From assembly GCA_020720115.1 (NCBI GenBank), contig DYPD01000017.1, positions 1-44,832 of the forward strand: DNA of 44,832 nucleotides, written 5' to 3'. The notes under the pieces were generated by a model. That model searched no databases. It was not told the origin of the DNA and was given only the letters and a program-made list of their open reading frames with translations. The stretch is from Thiomargarita sp. Its GTDB lineage: Bacteria > Pseudomonadota > Gammaproteobacteria > Beggiatoales > Beggiatoaceae. The position numbers were made by a program, and so were the translations under genes. Below, piece after piece: positions 17,968 through 31,374 of the stretch; within the stretch, counting starts at the first letter, position 1, and every line of letters starts with the position of its first letter.

Positions 17968-19365
17968 ATGAATCCTAACAAACGTCGGCGCTTGGCTGAA
18001 GAAGCAGAAAAAGAAGCGCAGGAGTATCGTAATAGAAACGAACATCTAGCCGCAGCCCGAACATTTACAAAAGCAGCGGAGTTGTGGAAAGGTTTTGACG
18101 AATTAAAATATGCTCAGGCTTTATATCATGCAGGAAGCTTGTTTGGACAAGTAAGAAAATATACTCAAGCAGAATCTGATTTAAACAAATCACTCTCTAT
18201 TTTTATAAAGCATTTCAATTCAGACCACCAAGATGTTGCTGCTTGTTATCATGAACTTGCAATAGTTTATAGAGAAACAGGAAACAGTAGTAATGCTGAA
18301 AAGTTATATCAAAAAGCACTTGATATTCGTAAAAAAGAATTACCTGAAGACAGCCCAGACATTGCCGCAACCTTGAATAATCTTGCTAACCTTTATTCTA
18401 ATCAAAAAAGATATAAAGAAGCTCAACCGCTCTTGGAAGAAGCTGTTAGAATTTTAGAAAAACACTTTCATAAAAGCCATCAATCAATTGCTAAACCATT
18501 AAATAATTTAGCTTTAATTTATAATGACAATGGTGAAAATTTGAAAGCTGAAGAGTATCTTGAACGAGCAGCACTTATAGATTCCCAGTATATAGCGATT
18601 GAATCAATATCAAATTATTTTAAGCTACTACCAAAACTGAAAGAATCAAGAAAAAAATTAGCAGAAACAGAAAAACTTGTCTCTCTAGGTCGCCTGTCAA
18701 CTATGATGGCACACAACATCAATACACCAGTGGGAATAATTCGAGCCAAGCTAACAGGTGCATTAGACGACTTAGAGCAGGGTTTATTTCATCGAGATGA
18801 ACTAAAACCCTTATTAGAAAGTACCTTAAAACAAGTTCAGCGGTTGCACGATATTGTGGCAAAATTTCGTCAATCCGCTAAAAGCGGAGAAGCTCAACAA
18901 GAACTTATTGACTTAAATGTATTGATTCAAGACGTTGCTTCTTTTGCAAAAGAACAACTCATAGCTCATCATATAGAGCTTGACTTACAATTAGAGCAAG
19001 ATAGCCAACCATTGGTACTCGGCAATTCCTTTGAGTTACAAGAAATTTTAGTTAATTTAATCAGCAATGCTAAAGAAGCACTTGATAAACAAGCACGGGC
19101 TAAAATCTGGATTAAAACGTGGGTTGCACAAGACAAAGCAGGTTTTCAAGTAGAAGATAATGGCATGGGGATTCCTGCTGAAAATCAAAAAGACTTATTT
19201 CTTCCTTTTATGAGTCGTAAATCAGAAGGCACAGGCTTAGGTTTATATACGGCACATCAAGCTATCCAAGCCATGAAAGGCAAGTTAGAGTATCGCCCCA
19301 GTTCTGCAGGGGGGGCTTGTTTTATAATCAGCTTACCAAGAGAACAGAAAGAACATGGAACGTAA
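17968..19365 (+). CDS. Cytoplasmic TPR-domain sensor histidine kinase
   Basis: This 465-residue protein has no membrane segment. The N-terminal half is a run of about five tetratricopeptide repeats with typical signatures such as YRETGNSSNAEKLYQKALDI, TLNNLANLYSNQKRYKEAQPL and PLNNLALIYNDNGENLKAEE. A kinase core follows: an H-box in LVSLGRLSTMMAHNINTPVG, an N-box in ILVNLISNAKEAL, and GTGLGLYTAHQAI. The residue after the phospho-His is Asn instead of the usual Glu. It overlaps the receiver gene by 11 bases and forms a unit with it. The DNA is AT-rich: the 60-base line at 18361 has only 17 G+C. TPRs imply sensing through a protein partner in the cytosol. Confidence 0.9.
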   Translation: MNPNKRRRLAEEAEKEAQEYRNRNEHLAAARTFTKAAELWKGFDELKYAQALYHAGSLFGQVRKYTQAESDLNKSLSIFIKHFNSDHQDVAACYHELAIVYRETGNSSNAEKLYQKALDIRKKELPEDSPDIAATLNNLANLYSNQKRYKEAQPLLEEAVRILEKHFHKSHQSIAKPLNNLALIYNDNGENLKAEEYLERAALIDSQYIAIESISNYFKLLPKLKESRKKLAETEKLVSLGRLSTMMAHNINTPVGIIRAKLTGALDDLEQGLFHRDELKPLLESTLKQVQRLHDIVAKFRQSAKSGEAQQELIDLNVLIQDVASFAKEQLIAHHIELDLQLEQDSQPLVLGNSFELQEILVNLISNAKEALDKQARAKIWIKTWVAQDKAGFQVEDNGMGIPAENQKDLFLPFMSRKSEGTGLGLYTAHQAIQAMKGKLEYRPSSAGGACFIISLPREQKEHGT

Positions 19366-19783
19366 ATACCGTTTATTAATTATTGATGATGAACAAGCTA
19401 TTTTGGACACTTATAGCAGTTATTTCCTCAAGCGCGGTTTTGTCGTGGATACCTGTGATAATGGTGAAGAAGGCTTAAAACGCTTATTAGAAATAGATTA
19501 TGATGTTGCATTGGTTGATTTAAGAATGCCTAATTCTAAACTAGATGGCTTAGAAGTGATTCATCAAGCGGTTGAACAAGATACCAATGCTGACATCATT
19601 GTTTTGACTGCACATGGTGATAAACAAGATGCAGTAAAAGCACTGAATTATGGAGCAGATGCTTGGTTTGATAAGTCAGGTAGTGATATAGGTGAAATAT
19701 TTACGCGAGTGAAAGAATTAGCCGAAGGAATGCCACTAGAAAAGCTTCGTGCTATTTTAGCTGCTTTGCCAGAGGATGACTAA
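19355..19783 (+). CDS. Stand-alone response regulator receiver protein
   Basis: This 142-residue protein is a single receiver domain with no DNA-binding output. It has the acidic pair Asp11/Asp12 (LLIIDDEQAI), phospho-acceptor Asp55 (ALVDLRMP), Thr85 (VLTAHGD) and Lys107 (WFDKSGS), so it looks competent for phosphorylation. A short helical tail follows (GMPLEKLRAILAALPEDD). It overlaps the kinase gene and ends exactly where the PIN-domain gene begins, with no spacer. The phosphorylated receiver may act by protein contact, and the adjacent PIN protein is the obvious candidate partner. Confidence 0.9.
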   Translation: MERKYRLLIIDDEQAILDTYSSYFLKRGFVVDTCDNGEEGLKRLLEIDYDVALVDLRMPNSKLDGLEVIHQAVEQDTNADIIVLTAHGDKQDAVKALNYGADAWFDKSGSDIGEIFTRVKELAEGMPLEKLRAILAALPEDD

Positions 19784-21396
<1,613 letters not shown>

Positions 21397-21403
21397 TTAA
21401 GAC

Positions 21404-21448
21404 AAGCGCATAAAAAAACCGCCTTCAAGGCGGTTTTTTTATGCGCTT
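21404..21448. terminator. Bidirectional terminator between ilvC and atpC
   Basis: A perfect 22-bp inverted repeat (arms 21404-21425 and 21427-21448) has a GC core (accgcc/ggcggt) flanked by A7 and T7. Both convergent genes, ilvC on plus and atpC on minus, end just outside it, so it can serve as terminator for each. Confidence 0.93.
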
Positions 21449-21469
21449 AAATTGTGAGTACAATTCACT

Positions 21470-21892
21470 TTACTTACGCATCTTGCGCAATTTTTGTATT
21501 GCTTGAATTTGTGCCATCGCCTCAATCAGTTCAGCCTGCGCTTTCGCGTAATCAACGCCAGCCTGTTTGTCTGTCAGCAATTTCTCGGCGCGTTCTTTAG
21601 CCTGTAGAGCAGCAGCTTCGTCCAAGTCTTTAGCCCGTAACGCAGTATCAGCTAGGATTGTTACCAAATGCGGCTGAATTTCTAACATGCCGCCAGATAC
21701 ATAAAAAAACTCTTGATGATTTGCATTAGTTTGTACCCGCACTTCGCCAGATTTCAAAAAAGTCAACAAAGGGGCGTGGCGTGGAGCGATACCAACTTCA
21801 CCCATAGTCGCAGGAGCAAATACCATTTCAGCAAGACCTGAAAAGATTTCTTCTTCAGCACTAACGATGTCAACATGAATAGTCATTGCCAT
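21470..21892 (-). CDS. atpC: ATP synthase F1 epsilon subunit
   Basis: This central-stalk subunit couples gamma rotation to catalysis and inhibits ATP hydrolysis. At 140 residues it has the usual beta-sandwich N-terminus ([58 protein letters not shown]) and a C-terminal helical hairpin ([13 protein letters not shown]...[16 protein letters not shown]). AAAGG before the ATG at 21892 supports that start; an ATG two codons later is an alternative. It is the last gene of the atp operon. Confidence 0.96.
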   Translation of the reverse strand: MAMTIHVDIVSAEEEIFSGLAEMVFAPATMGEVGIAPRHAPLLTFLKSGEVRVQTNANHQEFFYVSGGMLEIQPHLVTILADTALRAKDLDEAAALQAKERAEKLLTDKQAGVDYAKAQAELIEAMAQIQAIQKLRKMRK

Positions 21893-21946
21893 AGCGATTA
21901 CCTTTAGCGGATATGCAGGGAATTTTTCCCTGTATATCTTAAGTCT

Positions 21947-23368
<1,422 letters not shown>

Positions 23369-24229
23369 TTAAACAGCAGCAGCGCCCGCAACGATTTCTG
23401 AAAGTTCTTGCGTAATTGCTGCTTGGCGTGCCTTGTTATACGCCAACTGCAATTCATCAATAAGATTACCCGCATTGTCAGAAGCACTTTTCATAGCAAC
23501 CATACGCGCTGATTGTTCACATGCGATGTTTTCCACCAAACCTTGATAAACACGGGATTCAACATAGCGCGTCAAGAGATTTTTCAGCACTTCTTCGGCG
23601 TTTGGTTCGTAAATATAATCCCAGTGATGCTTTAAGCTTGAATCTTCTGTTGCTTCAATTGGCAGTAGTTGTTCAGCAACTGGTTGTTGAGTCATGGTGT
23701 TTATAAAACGGTTATAGATCAGAACTAGATGATCAATTTCTCCGCTTTCAAATTTATCCAACATGACTTTAACAGAACCAATCAACGACTCAACAGAAGG
23801 AGAGTCGCCTAAATGTGCAACCTGAGCAACAATGTTTGCACCAATGCGCCTAAAAAAACTACTGCCCTTATTGCCGATAACACAGATTTCTAGATTGATT
23901 TTTTTTGCTTGCCACTGCTTCATTTCTGTCAAGGCTTTCTTAAATAAGTTGGTGTTCAAACCACCGCACAGTCCACGATCAGAAGAAACCAAGATAACAC
24001 CCAGTTTTTCTACTGAACGTTCACGCATATAAGCATGTTTATATTCTGGATGCGCATTGGCAAGATGCCCAATTACTTTACGGATTTTTTCCGCATAAGG
24101 GCGTGAACGTTCCATCTGCGTTTGCGCTTTGCGCATCTTACTCGCTGCCACCATTTCCATTGCACGGGTAATTTTTTGCGTATTCTTTACGCTGGAAATT
24201 TTGCCACGAATTTCTTTGCCGCTTGCCAT
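23369..24229 (-). CDS. atpG: ATP synthase F1 gamma subunit
   Basis: This rotor subunit of 286 residues has the two long terminal helices that form the coiled coil. The N-terminus is [33 protein letters not shown] and the C-terminus is [38 protein letters not shown]. The Rossmann-like middle contains [12 protein letters not shown]. It lies between atpA and atpD as usual. Confidence 0.97.
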   Translation of the reverse strand: MASGKEIRGKISSVKNTQKITRAMEMVAASKMRKAQTQMERSRPYAEKIRKVIGHLANAHPEYKHAYMRERSVEKLGVILVSSDRGLCGGLNTNLFKKALTEMKQWQAKKINLEICVIGNKGSSFFRRIGANIVAQVAHLGDSPSVESLIGSVKVMLDKFESGEIDHLVLIYNRFINTMTQQPVAEQLLPIEATEDSSLKHHWDYIYEPNAEEVLKNLLTRYVESRVYQGLVENIACEQSARMVAMKSASDNAGNLIDELQLAYNKARQAAITQELSEIVAGAAAV

Positions 24230-24285
24230 GCTGTTTTTATCCTATCGCCTTGGGTTTTTCTTACGCGCACAGTTGTGCTTAAGTG

Positions 24286-25827
24286 TTACCAGGTGTGATT
24301 GGCTTTAAAATCGTCTAACGCCTTTTTCAAGCCACTTTGAATCTCATCAGTGTAGTCGCCGCTGGCATTGATTTTATCTAATAAGGTTTTGTGGTTATTG
24401 CGCACATAAGTATGTAATGCTTGTTCAAAATCAACAACTTTTTTCACAACCACATTATCCAGATAACCTTCATTTGCAGCGTATAAAGAGACAGCCATTT
24501 CAGCTACAGTTAGCGGAGAATATTGCTTTTGCTTCATTAACTCAGTAACACGTTGACCACGCTCAATCTGTTTCCGCGTTGTTTCATCTAAATCTGAAGC
24601 AAATTGTGCAAAAGCAGCTAATTCCCTGTATTGCGCTAAACTTAAACGCACACCACCGCCAAGCTTTTTAATAATCTTAGTTTGTGCTGCACCACCTACA
24701 CGAGAAACAGACAAACCCGCATTGATTGCTGGACGAATCCCCGCATTAAACAAATCAGTCTCAAGGAAAATCTGACCATCAGTAATAGAAATCACATTGG
24801 TGGGAACAAAGGCTGACACGTCACCCGCTTGAGTTTCAATGATAGGTAAGGCAGTAAGTGAACCGGTCTTACCTTTAACTTCACCATTGGTCATCTTTTC
24901 CACATAATCTGCATTCACCCGTGCAGCACGTTCAAGCAAACGCGAATGCAGGTAGAAAACATCACCTGGATAAGCTTCACGACCTGGTGGGCGACGTAAT
25001 AATAAAGATACTTGACGGTACGCCCAAGCCTGCTTAGTCAAATCATCATATACGATCAGCGCATCCTCACCTTTATCACGAAAATATTCACCCATCGCAC
25101 AGCCTGCATAGGGTGCAATGAATTGCATTGCAGCAGAATCAGAAGCAGAAGCAGCCACAATAATAGTGTGCGCCAGCGCATCATGTTCTTCCAATTTACG
25201 CACGACATTGGCAATAGAGGATGCTTTTTGTCCAACTGCCACATAGATACATTTAACGCCAGCGCCCTTTTGATTAATGATCGCATCAATAGCCAAAGCG
25301 GTTTTTCCTGTTTGGCGATCACCAATAATAAGTTCACGTTGACCACGCCCAATAGGCACCATGGCATCAAGTGCTTTCAAACCTGTCTGCACTGGCTGAC
25401 TAACAGATTTGCGGGTAATAACCCCAGGCGCAACCTTCTCAATCGGAGAGGTTGCCTGCGCCTCAATAGCGCCTTTACCATCTAAAGCAACCCCCAGCGA
25501 GTCCACAATACGTCCAAGCAAAGCTTCGCCAACAGGCACCTCTAAGATGCGCCCGGTACATCTTACCCAGTCGCCTTCGGTGATGTGCTCATAAGCGCCT
25601 AAAATCACCGCTCCTACTGAATCACGCTCCAAGTTTAAAGCCATGCCGTAGGTATTATTAGGAAACTCCAACATTTCCCCTTGCAACGCATCGGCAAGCC
25701 CGTGAACACGCACAATACCGTCAGTTACGCTGACGACAGAGCCTTCACTGCGAGCTTCTGTTGCCGGTTCGTAATTTTGAATTTTTTTCTTAATCAGTTC
25801 ACTGATTTCGGATGGATTAAGCTGCAT
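24286..25827 (-). CDS. atpA: ATP synthase F1 alpha subunit
   Basis: This nucleotide-binding, non-catalytic alpha subunit has the standard length of 513 residues. It starts [20 protein letters not shown]. Walker A is GDRQTGKT, followed by [42 protein letters not shown] and [36 protein letters not shown]. The C-terminal helical domain is complete. No anomaly is seen. Confidence 0.98.
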   Translation of the reverse strand: MQLNPSEISELIKKKIQNYEPATEARSEGSVVSVTDGIVRVHGLADALQGEMLEFPNNTYGMALNLERDSVGAVILGAYEHITEGDWVRCTGRILEVPVGEALLGRIVDSLGVALDGKGAIEAQATSPIEKVAPGVITRKSVSQPVQTGLKALDAMVPIGRGQRELIIGDRQTGKTALAIDAIINQKGAGVKCIYVAVGQKASSIANVVRKLEEHDALAHTIIVAASASDSAAMQFIAPYAGCAMGEYFRDKGEDALIVYDDLTKQAWAYRQVSLLLRRPPGREAYPGDVFYLHSRLLERAARVNADYVEKMTNGEVKGKTGSLTALPIIETQAGDVSAFVPTNVISITDGQIFLETDLFNAGIRPAINAGLSVSRVGGAAQTKIIKKLGGGVRLSLAQYRELAAFAQFASDLDETTRKQIERGQRVTELMKQKQYSPLTVAEMAVSLYAANEGYLDNVVVKKVVDFEQALHTYVRNNHKTLLDKINASGDYTDEIQSGLKKALDDFKANHTW

Positions 25828-25892
25828 GGTATTCTCTCAAAAGCTGTATCTGAGCGGGCTTACCCGCGAAATGGAAGCATCAAAAACCTAAT

Positions 25893-26438
25893 TTAACCGT
25901 GCAAATGGGTAGCTAGTTGTTGGTAACGCCCCAACACAGACAAGTCAACAACCTCATCACCAACACGAATCAGCCAGCCTCCCATTAACGCTTGGTTAAT
26001 GGTAACTTCTAGCTCCACCTTTTTTCCAAAGCGTTGCTCTAAAGCATCAGTAAGTTCTTTTTTCTGCAGAGATTCAAGGGGATAAGCAGAAACCACTTCA
26101 ACTCTAATATAGTTTTCATGTATGGCTTTTAATTTTTCAAATTGCTTAACCATCTCAGGCAATACCGCTAAGCGACCATTACCAACTAACAATTTGATAA
26201 AATTTTCAACCTGCTCATCAAAACTCAGCTCAGACTGCTCTTTACAAAGTTCTGACAAAATTGTGCGCAATGCCGCTTTATCAAAGCTTGGGTTTTTCAC
26301 CAACTTAGCCATTTCTGGTTCAGCAACAACCACATCAAGAAAACTTAAAACATTCACCCATTGAAGTAAGGCATCTGTTTCTGCTGCAAGCTCAAATACT
26401 GCAGCTGCATAGGGTCGTGCCAGGGTTGCAAGTTCCAT
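25893..26438 (-). CDS. atpH: ATP synthase F1 delta subunit
   Basis: This peripheral-stalk subunit (181 residues) connects F1 to the b subunits. The N-terminal helical domain has LATLARPYAAAVFELA, and the C-terminal part has RVEVVSAYPLESLQKKELTDALEQRFGKKVELEVTINQALMGGWLIRVGDEVVDLSV, the typical OSCP/delta signature. It sits between atpF and atpA. Confidence 0.96.
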   Translation of the reverse strand: MELATLARPYAAAVFELAAETDALLQWVNVLSFLDVVVAEPEMAKLVKNPSFDKAALRTILSELCKEQSELSFDEQVENFIKLLVGNGRLAVLPEMVKQFEKLKAIHENYIRVEVVSAYPLESLQKKELTDALEQRFGKKVELEVTINQALMGGWLIRVGDEVVDLSVLGRYQQLATHLHG

Positions 26439-26447
26439 ACTTTCGTC

Positions 26448-26918
26448 CTAGAGTTTGCCCGCTAGTTTGGTAATGAAATCACTGTGTGTCTGAGCACTTA
26501 CCTCGCGCTCCAAAATCTTATAAACACCGCCCAAGACCAATTCGGCAACCTGTCCACGCAGTTGCTCTCTAGCGCGATTCATTTCCTGCGCAACCTCAGC
26601 TTGCGCTACGTCAAGCTGACGGCGACCCTCAATGCGCCCGGCTTCTTTGGCTTCCTCAACGATTTCGTTTGCACGCTTACTAGCCTGCGCAATAATATCA
26701 GCAGCTTGCTGCTTTGCCTCACGCAAACGCTCAGTGGCTTTTCGCTCCGCCAAAACCAACTCATGCTTGCCGCGTTCAGAGGCCGCAAGTCCATCAGCAA
26801 TGCGTTTACTGCGATCCGCCATCATTTTTGTCATCGGCCCCCAAAGAAACCGATTAATAAACCAGACCAATACAGCAAACGTAAGCATTTGACCTAATAA
26901 AGTGGCAGTTACGTTCAC
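26448..26918 (-). CDS. atpF: ATP synthase Fo b subunit
   Basis: This peripheral-stalk membrane subunit has the standard 156 residues. A single N-terminal membrane segment (TATLLGQMLTFAVLVWFINRFLWGPM) is followed by a long charged helix (RSKRIADGLAASERGKHELVLAERKATERLREAKQQAADIIAQA) that forms the stator dimer. It lies between atpE and atpH. Confidence 0.97.
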   Translation of the reverse strand: MNVTATLLGQMLTFAVLVWFINRFLWGPMTKMMADRSKRIADGLAASERGKHELVLAERKATERLREAKQQAADIIAQASKRANEIVEEAKEAGRIEGRRQLDVAQAEVAQEMNRAREQLRGQVAELVLGGVYKILEREVSAQTHSDFITKLAGKL

Positions 26919-26971
26919 GTATTACCCCCTGTAAAAACTTTATAAACTAAATTAAAAGTCATTGCTAGACT

Positions 26972-27280
26972 TTAATGAGCGCCCACAGTTTTAGCAACTT
27001 GGGTCATGAATGCACCGACAAACGGATTTGCGGTTACAAACCACATAGACAAACCTAAAACAATCATAGGGAATGCTTCCATTAAACCGCCTGTAAACAG
27101 CATTTGCCCCATTAATTGAGGACGCAATTCAGGCTGGCGCGTAATGCCTTCTAGGTATTTAGAACAAATCATACCCCAACCTAACGCGGAACCCAGCGCT
27201 GCACTTGCTAAGATAACGCCAGCACCGATTGCAGTATAAGCATAGATCATGCTAACAGCATTCATGATTTCAGGGGACAT
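26972..27280 (-). CDS. atpE: ATP synthase Fo c subunit (proton-carrying ring)
   Basis: This c-ring hairpin has two membrane helices around the polar loop KYLEGITRQPELRPQL. At 102 residues it is longer than the usual 75-85, with extra residues at both ends (N-terminal MSPEIMNAVS and C-terminal TQVAKTVGAH). The ion-carrying carboxylate is Glu68 (GLMEAFPMI) where E. coli has Asp61. The residue after it is Ala, and I see no Na+-binding Ser/Thr there, so proton coupling is expected. The glycine-rich helix 1 (ALGSALGWG) aligns with the E. coli packing motif. Confidence 0.96.
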   Translation of the reverse strand: MSPEIMNAVSMIYAYTAIGAGVILASAALGSALGWGMICSKYLEGITRQPELRPQLMGQMLFTGGLMEAFPMIVLGLSMWFVTANPFVGAFMTQVAKTVGAH

Positions 27281-27359
27281 TAAAATTCTCCTTAAGTGGA
27301 TGTCAAAGTTAAAGTACTAATAGTGAAAGAAAAAAGGTTGGAGATATTACCTAAGCAAA

Positions 27360-28154
<795 letters not shown>

Positions 28155-28205
28155 TTACTCCGCGCTTTCTCTTTTAGAGAGATTAAGAAGAGATTAAAAA
28201 TCTAT

Positions 28206-28634
28206 TTAAGGCTTTTTAAGCAAGAAGCCAAGCTGTGCAACGGCAAATGCAGACATTAAGGCTAAGGGAGACAACTTTAGCCAGAGCATACCTGCCACAA
28301 ACAAGACCAATGTTACAACGAAACGTTGAATAATACCAAGATAAAGAATAGTTACTTCGCTACCAGGAGAAAGCCTTGCTGTATTAGCCGCAAGATGCAA
28401 GCTGCGATCAGCTTGCCAAACATTTAACATGGCAATTGAACCACCAAAAGCGGCAGACTGCGCAGCATACAAATCCTGGTAACAAAAAAAACCGATAACT
28501 GTCAATAGGACTACAATAAGCTGAATAAATAAAATTTTACTAGCGCCTGTTACTGGAGCTTCAGATTTTTCAGAATCCGCCCCTACAACACTATTAGGCA
28601 ACTTTTGCTGATTCATATAATCCATTTGCGACAC
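28206..28634 (-). CDS. atpI: ATP synthase subunit I
   Basis: This small inner-membrane protein is encoded first in the atp operon and in other bacteria assists c-ring assembly. It has 142 residues with four hydrophobic segments: ILFIQLIVVLLTVIGFFCY, SAAFGGSIAMLNVW, FVVTLVLFVAGMLWL and LALMSAFAVAQLGFLL. Sequence conservation in this family is low, so the call rests on position and topology together. A good sigma70 promoter lies upstream. Confidence 0.88.
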   Translation of the reverse strand: MSQMDYMNQQKLPNSVVGADSEKSEAPVTGASKILFIQLIVVLLTVIGFFCYQDLYAAQSAAFGGSIAMLNVWQADRSLHLAANTARLSPGSEVTILYLGIIQRFVVTLVLFVAGMLWLKLSPLALMSAFAVAQLGFLLKKP

Positions 28635-28675
28635 AATAAACCGCTTTGCCGCTTTGCAGCATATCGCGGGTGTGC

Positions 28676-28705
28676 ATTATAAGAGATAAAAAAACAACTG
28701 GTCAA
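28676..28705 (-). promoter_or_regulatory. Sigma70-type promoter for the atp operon
   Basis: On the minus strand a TTGACC -35 element (complement of 28700-28705) is followed after 18 bases by a perfect TATAAT -10 (complement of 28676-28681). It is about 40 bases upstream of the atpI start. Transcription would begin near 28669. This is the best promoter match I found in the window. Confidence 0.8.
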
Positions 28706-28846
28706 TACACAGATAACAAGCAAATTAATCGGTACGATAAATTAAATTTCTGTAGCTGCAAAATAACCATAAGCATTTTACTGAATTTATACCAAACAGC
28801 AAGGCAATTAATGCTTAATCAAAAGCAAAATACGCTGAGTCAGAAG

Positions 28847-29494
28847 CTACGTCTGTTTGCATATGCGCACTAAATGGCGCTGGGCGATCATGCCAGGCAC
28901 ATACAACGGAATAATGGAGTAATGGATGTTTTCGGCATCCAAGCCATCCATCTCATGCTTCGACCGCACAGCTTTCATTGCTAACAGGCAGCCTGTTTTT
29001 TGCAGCAATCGGTAAGCCTGTTGGTAAAATCTGTGGGTATCGCTGTAGGCTCGGCTTATCACAGTATCATAATATGCCTCTAAAGACCATTGTTCTGTGC
29101 GCTGACAGGCGATTTTGACATTCTTCAGTCCAAGTTCCAAACACGCTTGTCGAATGAAGCGAATTTTTTTGTGGTTACTATCCAGTAGAGTACATTCTAT
29201 GTCAGGGCGAGCTATTGCCAGCAATATGCCTGGCAAACCCGCACCAGTTCCTACGTCAAGTAGACAGCCATCACCCAGGTGCGGCAAGACCACAAGACTA
29301 TCCATTACATGCAGAGTTAGCATTTGCCAGGGATCGCGCACGGCAGTCAAGTTGTAGGCTTGATTCCACTTATTTAACAACAAAATGTAATCAATTATTT
29401 GCCCAGTCATGTCTGTATTGAGTGATAAGCGGGTGTCATCTAAATAAGTGCAAAGTTGCCCATGCAGAGCGGCATGGCTAGCTGATTTTGGCAT
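28847..29494 (-). CDS. rsmG: 16S rRNA (guanine-527-N7) methyltransferase
   Basis: RsmG methylates G527 of 16S rRNA with SAM. At 215 residues it has the family N-terminal helical part ending LLNKWNQAYNLTAVRDP, the SAM motif LLDVGTGAGLPGILLAIARPD, then LLDSNHKKIRFIRQ and VISRAYSD. In most gammaproteobacteria it lies in an mnmG-rsmG-parA-parB-atp arrangement. Here it precedes atpI directly, and mnmG and par genes are absent. The ORF at 28646-28873 on the other strand overlaps its end and is not convincing. Confidence 0.95.
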   Translation of the reverse strand: MPKSASHAALHGQLCTYLDDTRLSLNTDMTGQIIDYILLLNKWNQAYNLTAVRDPWQMLTLHVMDSLVVLPHLGDGCLLDVGTGAGLPGILLAIARPDIECTLLDSNHKKIRFIRQACLELGLKNVKIACQRTEQWSLEAYYDTVISRAYSDTHRFYQQAYRLLQKTGCLLAMKAVRSKHEMDGLDAENIHYSIIPLYVPGMIAQRHLVRICKQT

Positions 29495-29579
29495 AACAAA
29501 CCTAAAGAATCAGGCGGCAAAATGAACGTGTATTCGCTCTCGCCTCTATAAATTTTCCGAACAATGACTGAAAAATAGC

Positions 29580-29608
29580 TTGTTGCAGGCTACTAAATCA
29601 TTTATGAT
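29580..29608 (+). promoter_or_regulatory. Candidate promoter for the rpsP-rimM-trmD-rplS operon
   Basis: TTGTTG (29580-29585) and TATGAT (29603-29608) are 17 bases apart, and a GC-rich discriminator (tccgcg) follows the -10, as often seen at ribosomal-protein promoters. The start would leave a leader of about 110 bases before rpsP. The match is moderate. Confidence 0.45.
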
Positions 29609-29726
29609 TCCGCGTTTTATTTTTGCGGACTGAGAATTTAGCGCAAGGTTTCCAAATGCCGCACAAGTCTATTATCTAAGGTCTCAACATAGACAGCTAG
29701 TCTCGCTTAAAACATAGAGGAAAACA

Positions 29727-30047
29727 ATGGTTACAATTCGTTTGGCTCGCGGTGGCGCCAAAAAGCGTCCTTTTTATAATGTTGTTGTCACAGATTCACG
29801 CAATCGCCGAGATGGTCGTTATATCGAGCGTTTGGGCTTCTTTAATCCCGTCGCTCGTGGGCAAGCAGAAAGCTTGCAGTTAGATTTATCTCGCGTTGAC
29901 TATTGGCAACAAAAAGGCGCTCAAGCGACTGATCGCGTTGCTTATCTTATTAAACAAGCCCACAAACAGTCGCCTGTTTCGGTAGCTGTGGGTGCAGCGG
30001 TAGAAGCACCTGCCCCAGAAGCTGCGTCTGTTGCTGAATCTGAGTAA
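29727..30047 (+). CDS. rpsP: 30S ribosomal protein S16
   Basis: S16 is a primary assembly protein of the 30S subunit. The family core is clear: [40 protein letters not shown], then [25 protein letters not shown]. At 106 residues it is longer than the usual 80-90 because of an Ala/Glu/Pro-rich tail ([21 protein letters not shown]). GAGGAAAAC precedes the start. It is the first gene of the classical four-gene operon. Confidence 0.98.
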   Translation: MVTIRLARGGAKKRPFYNVVVTDSRNRRDGRYIERLGFFNPVARGQAESLQLDLSRVDYWQQKGAQATDRVAYLIKQAHKQSPVSVAVGAAVEAPAPEAASVAESE

Positions 30048-30064
30048 ATGCGCTGATTACACAA

Positions 30065-30565
30065 ATGCTAAAGCAGGCTGAATCGGCAATTGTTGTGGGT
30101 TATATTGCCGGCTTGTACGGCGTTAAAGGCTGGCTTAAAGTCTTTTCTTATACTCAGCCAAAAGACAATATTCTGCATTATTCACCTTGGTTGTTAAGGC
30201 AGCACAATGTTCAGATTGAAGAGGGGCATGTGCAGGGCAAAGGTATTGTCGTTAAACTCAAAGGTATTGATGACAGAAATACGGCTGCTAGCCTATTAAA
30301 TGCAGAAATCAGCGTGCCCCGTGCCTGTTTGTCTAGCCTGCAATCTGATGAATACTACTGGATAGATCTGATTGGTTTGCAGGTGATTAATCAATCAAAC
30401 CAAAACTTGGGAAAGGTTACGCAGCTTTTTGCTACGGGTGCTAACGACGTTGTTGTTGTCCAGGGCGAAAATCAAGAGCATTTACTGCCTTTTCTGAAAT
30501 GGGTTATTTTGGATGTTGACTTGACTAAGGGCGTTATGCAGGTGGACTGGGACACCGATTTTTGA
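30065..30565 (+). CDS. rimM: Ribosome maturation factor RimM
   Basis: RimM binds S19 and assists 30S head maturation. It has 166 residues. The N-terminal RimM domain has IVVGYIAGLYGVKGWLKVFSYTQP and the C-terminal PRC-barrel has YYWIDLIGLQVINQSNQNLGKV, TGANDVVVVQGENQEHLLPFL and GVMQVDWDTDF. It lies 17 bases after rpsP and about 40 before trmD. Confidence 0.97.
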   Translation: MLKQAESAIVVGYIAGLYGVKGWLKVFSYTQPKDNILHYSPWLLRQHNVQIEEGHVQGKGIVVKLKGIDDRNTAASLLNAEISVPRACLSSLQSDEYYWIDLIGLQVINQSNQNLGKVTQLFATGANDVVVVQGENQEHLLPFLKWVILDVDLTKGVMQVDWDTDF

Positions 30566-30606
30566 CACATGCTGCCAGGTGTCATCGCTAGACGGAATAG
30601 ACTGTC

Positions 30607-31356
30607 GTGAAAATTGGGGTTGTCAGCTTGTTTCCCACTATGTTGTCAGCTCTCAATGCTGGCGGGGTGACAGCTAAAGCCATTGATGGCAATTTGCTGC
30701 ATTTGTACCTATGGAATCCTCGTGATTTCACGTTGGATAAACATCGCAGAGTGGATGATCGTCCCTACGGCGGCGGTCCTGGTATGGTGATGCAGGTGCA
30801 GCCTTTGCGTGCCGCTATCCAAGCCGCTCGCACCGAGCTAGGACAAAATAGCCACGTTGTTTATTTATCCCCGCAAGGGAAAAGGCTGGATCAAGCGGGT
30901 GTGCAGCATTTGTTAGCGGCTGCTCCGCTGATTTTAGTTTGCGGTCGTTACGAGGGCGTAGACGAGCGTCTGATTGAACGCGACATTGATGAAGAATGGT
31001 CTATCGGCGATTATGTGCTCAGTGGTGGTGAACTTGCAGCAATGGTGCTAATTGATGCCCTAACACGTCTGCTGCCTGGCGTGCTAGGGCACAAAGATTC
31101 TGCAAGCGCAGATTCGTTTTATCATGGTTTGCTCGATTATCCTCAGTATACGCGCCCTGAATCTATTCATGGGCAGGTGGTGCCGCCGGTTTTGCTCCAA
31201 GGTAACCATCAATCCATTGAGCGTTGGCGAGAGCAGCAAGCATTAGGTAGAACTTGGTTAAGGCGTCCAGATTTGTTGGCAGAAAAAGCACTGAGTTTAT
31301 ACCAGCAACAGCTTTTGGACGAGTTTATACAGCATTATCGAAACGAAGCAACTTGA
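30607..31356 (+). CDS. trmD: tRNA (guanine-37-N1) methyltransferase
   Basis: TrmD makes m1G37 in tRNAs and prevents +1 frameshifting. At 249 residues it has the SPOUT knot motifs [41 protein letters not shown] and [20 protein letters not shown], and the C-terminal helical part with [11 protein letters not shown]. The start is GTG at 30607 (GTGAAAATTGGGG), which begins the family sequence directly. It is the third gene of the operon. Confidence 0.97.
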   Translation: MKIGVVSLFPTMLSALNAGGVTAKAIDGNLLHLYLWNPRDFTLDKHRRVDDRPYGGGPGMVMQVQPLRAAIQAARTELGQNSHVVYLSPQGKRLDQAGVQHLLAAAPLILVCGRYEGVDERLIERDIDEEWSIGDYVLSGGELAAMVLIDALTRLLPGVLGHKDSASADSFYHGLLDYPQYTRPESIHGQVVPPVLLQGNHQSIERWREQQALGRTWLRRPDLLAEKALSLYQQQLLDEFIQHYRNEAT

Positions 31357-31374
31357 AGTAATAAGGGGTAACTG

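Noticed and set aside
28646-28873. 75-aa plus-strand ORF between atpI and rsmG
   Set aside because: It overlaps the atp promoter and the rsmG 3' end, has no Shine-Dalgarno and shows no conserved motif.
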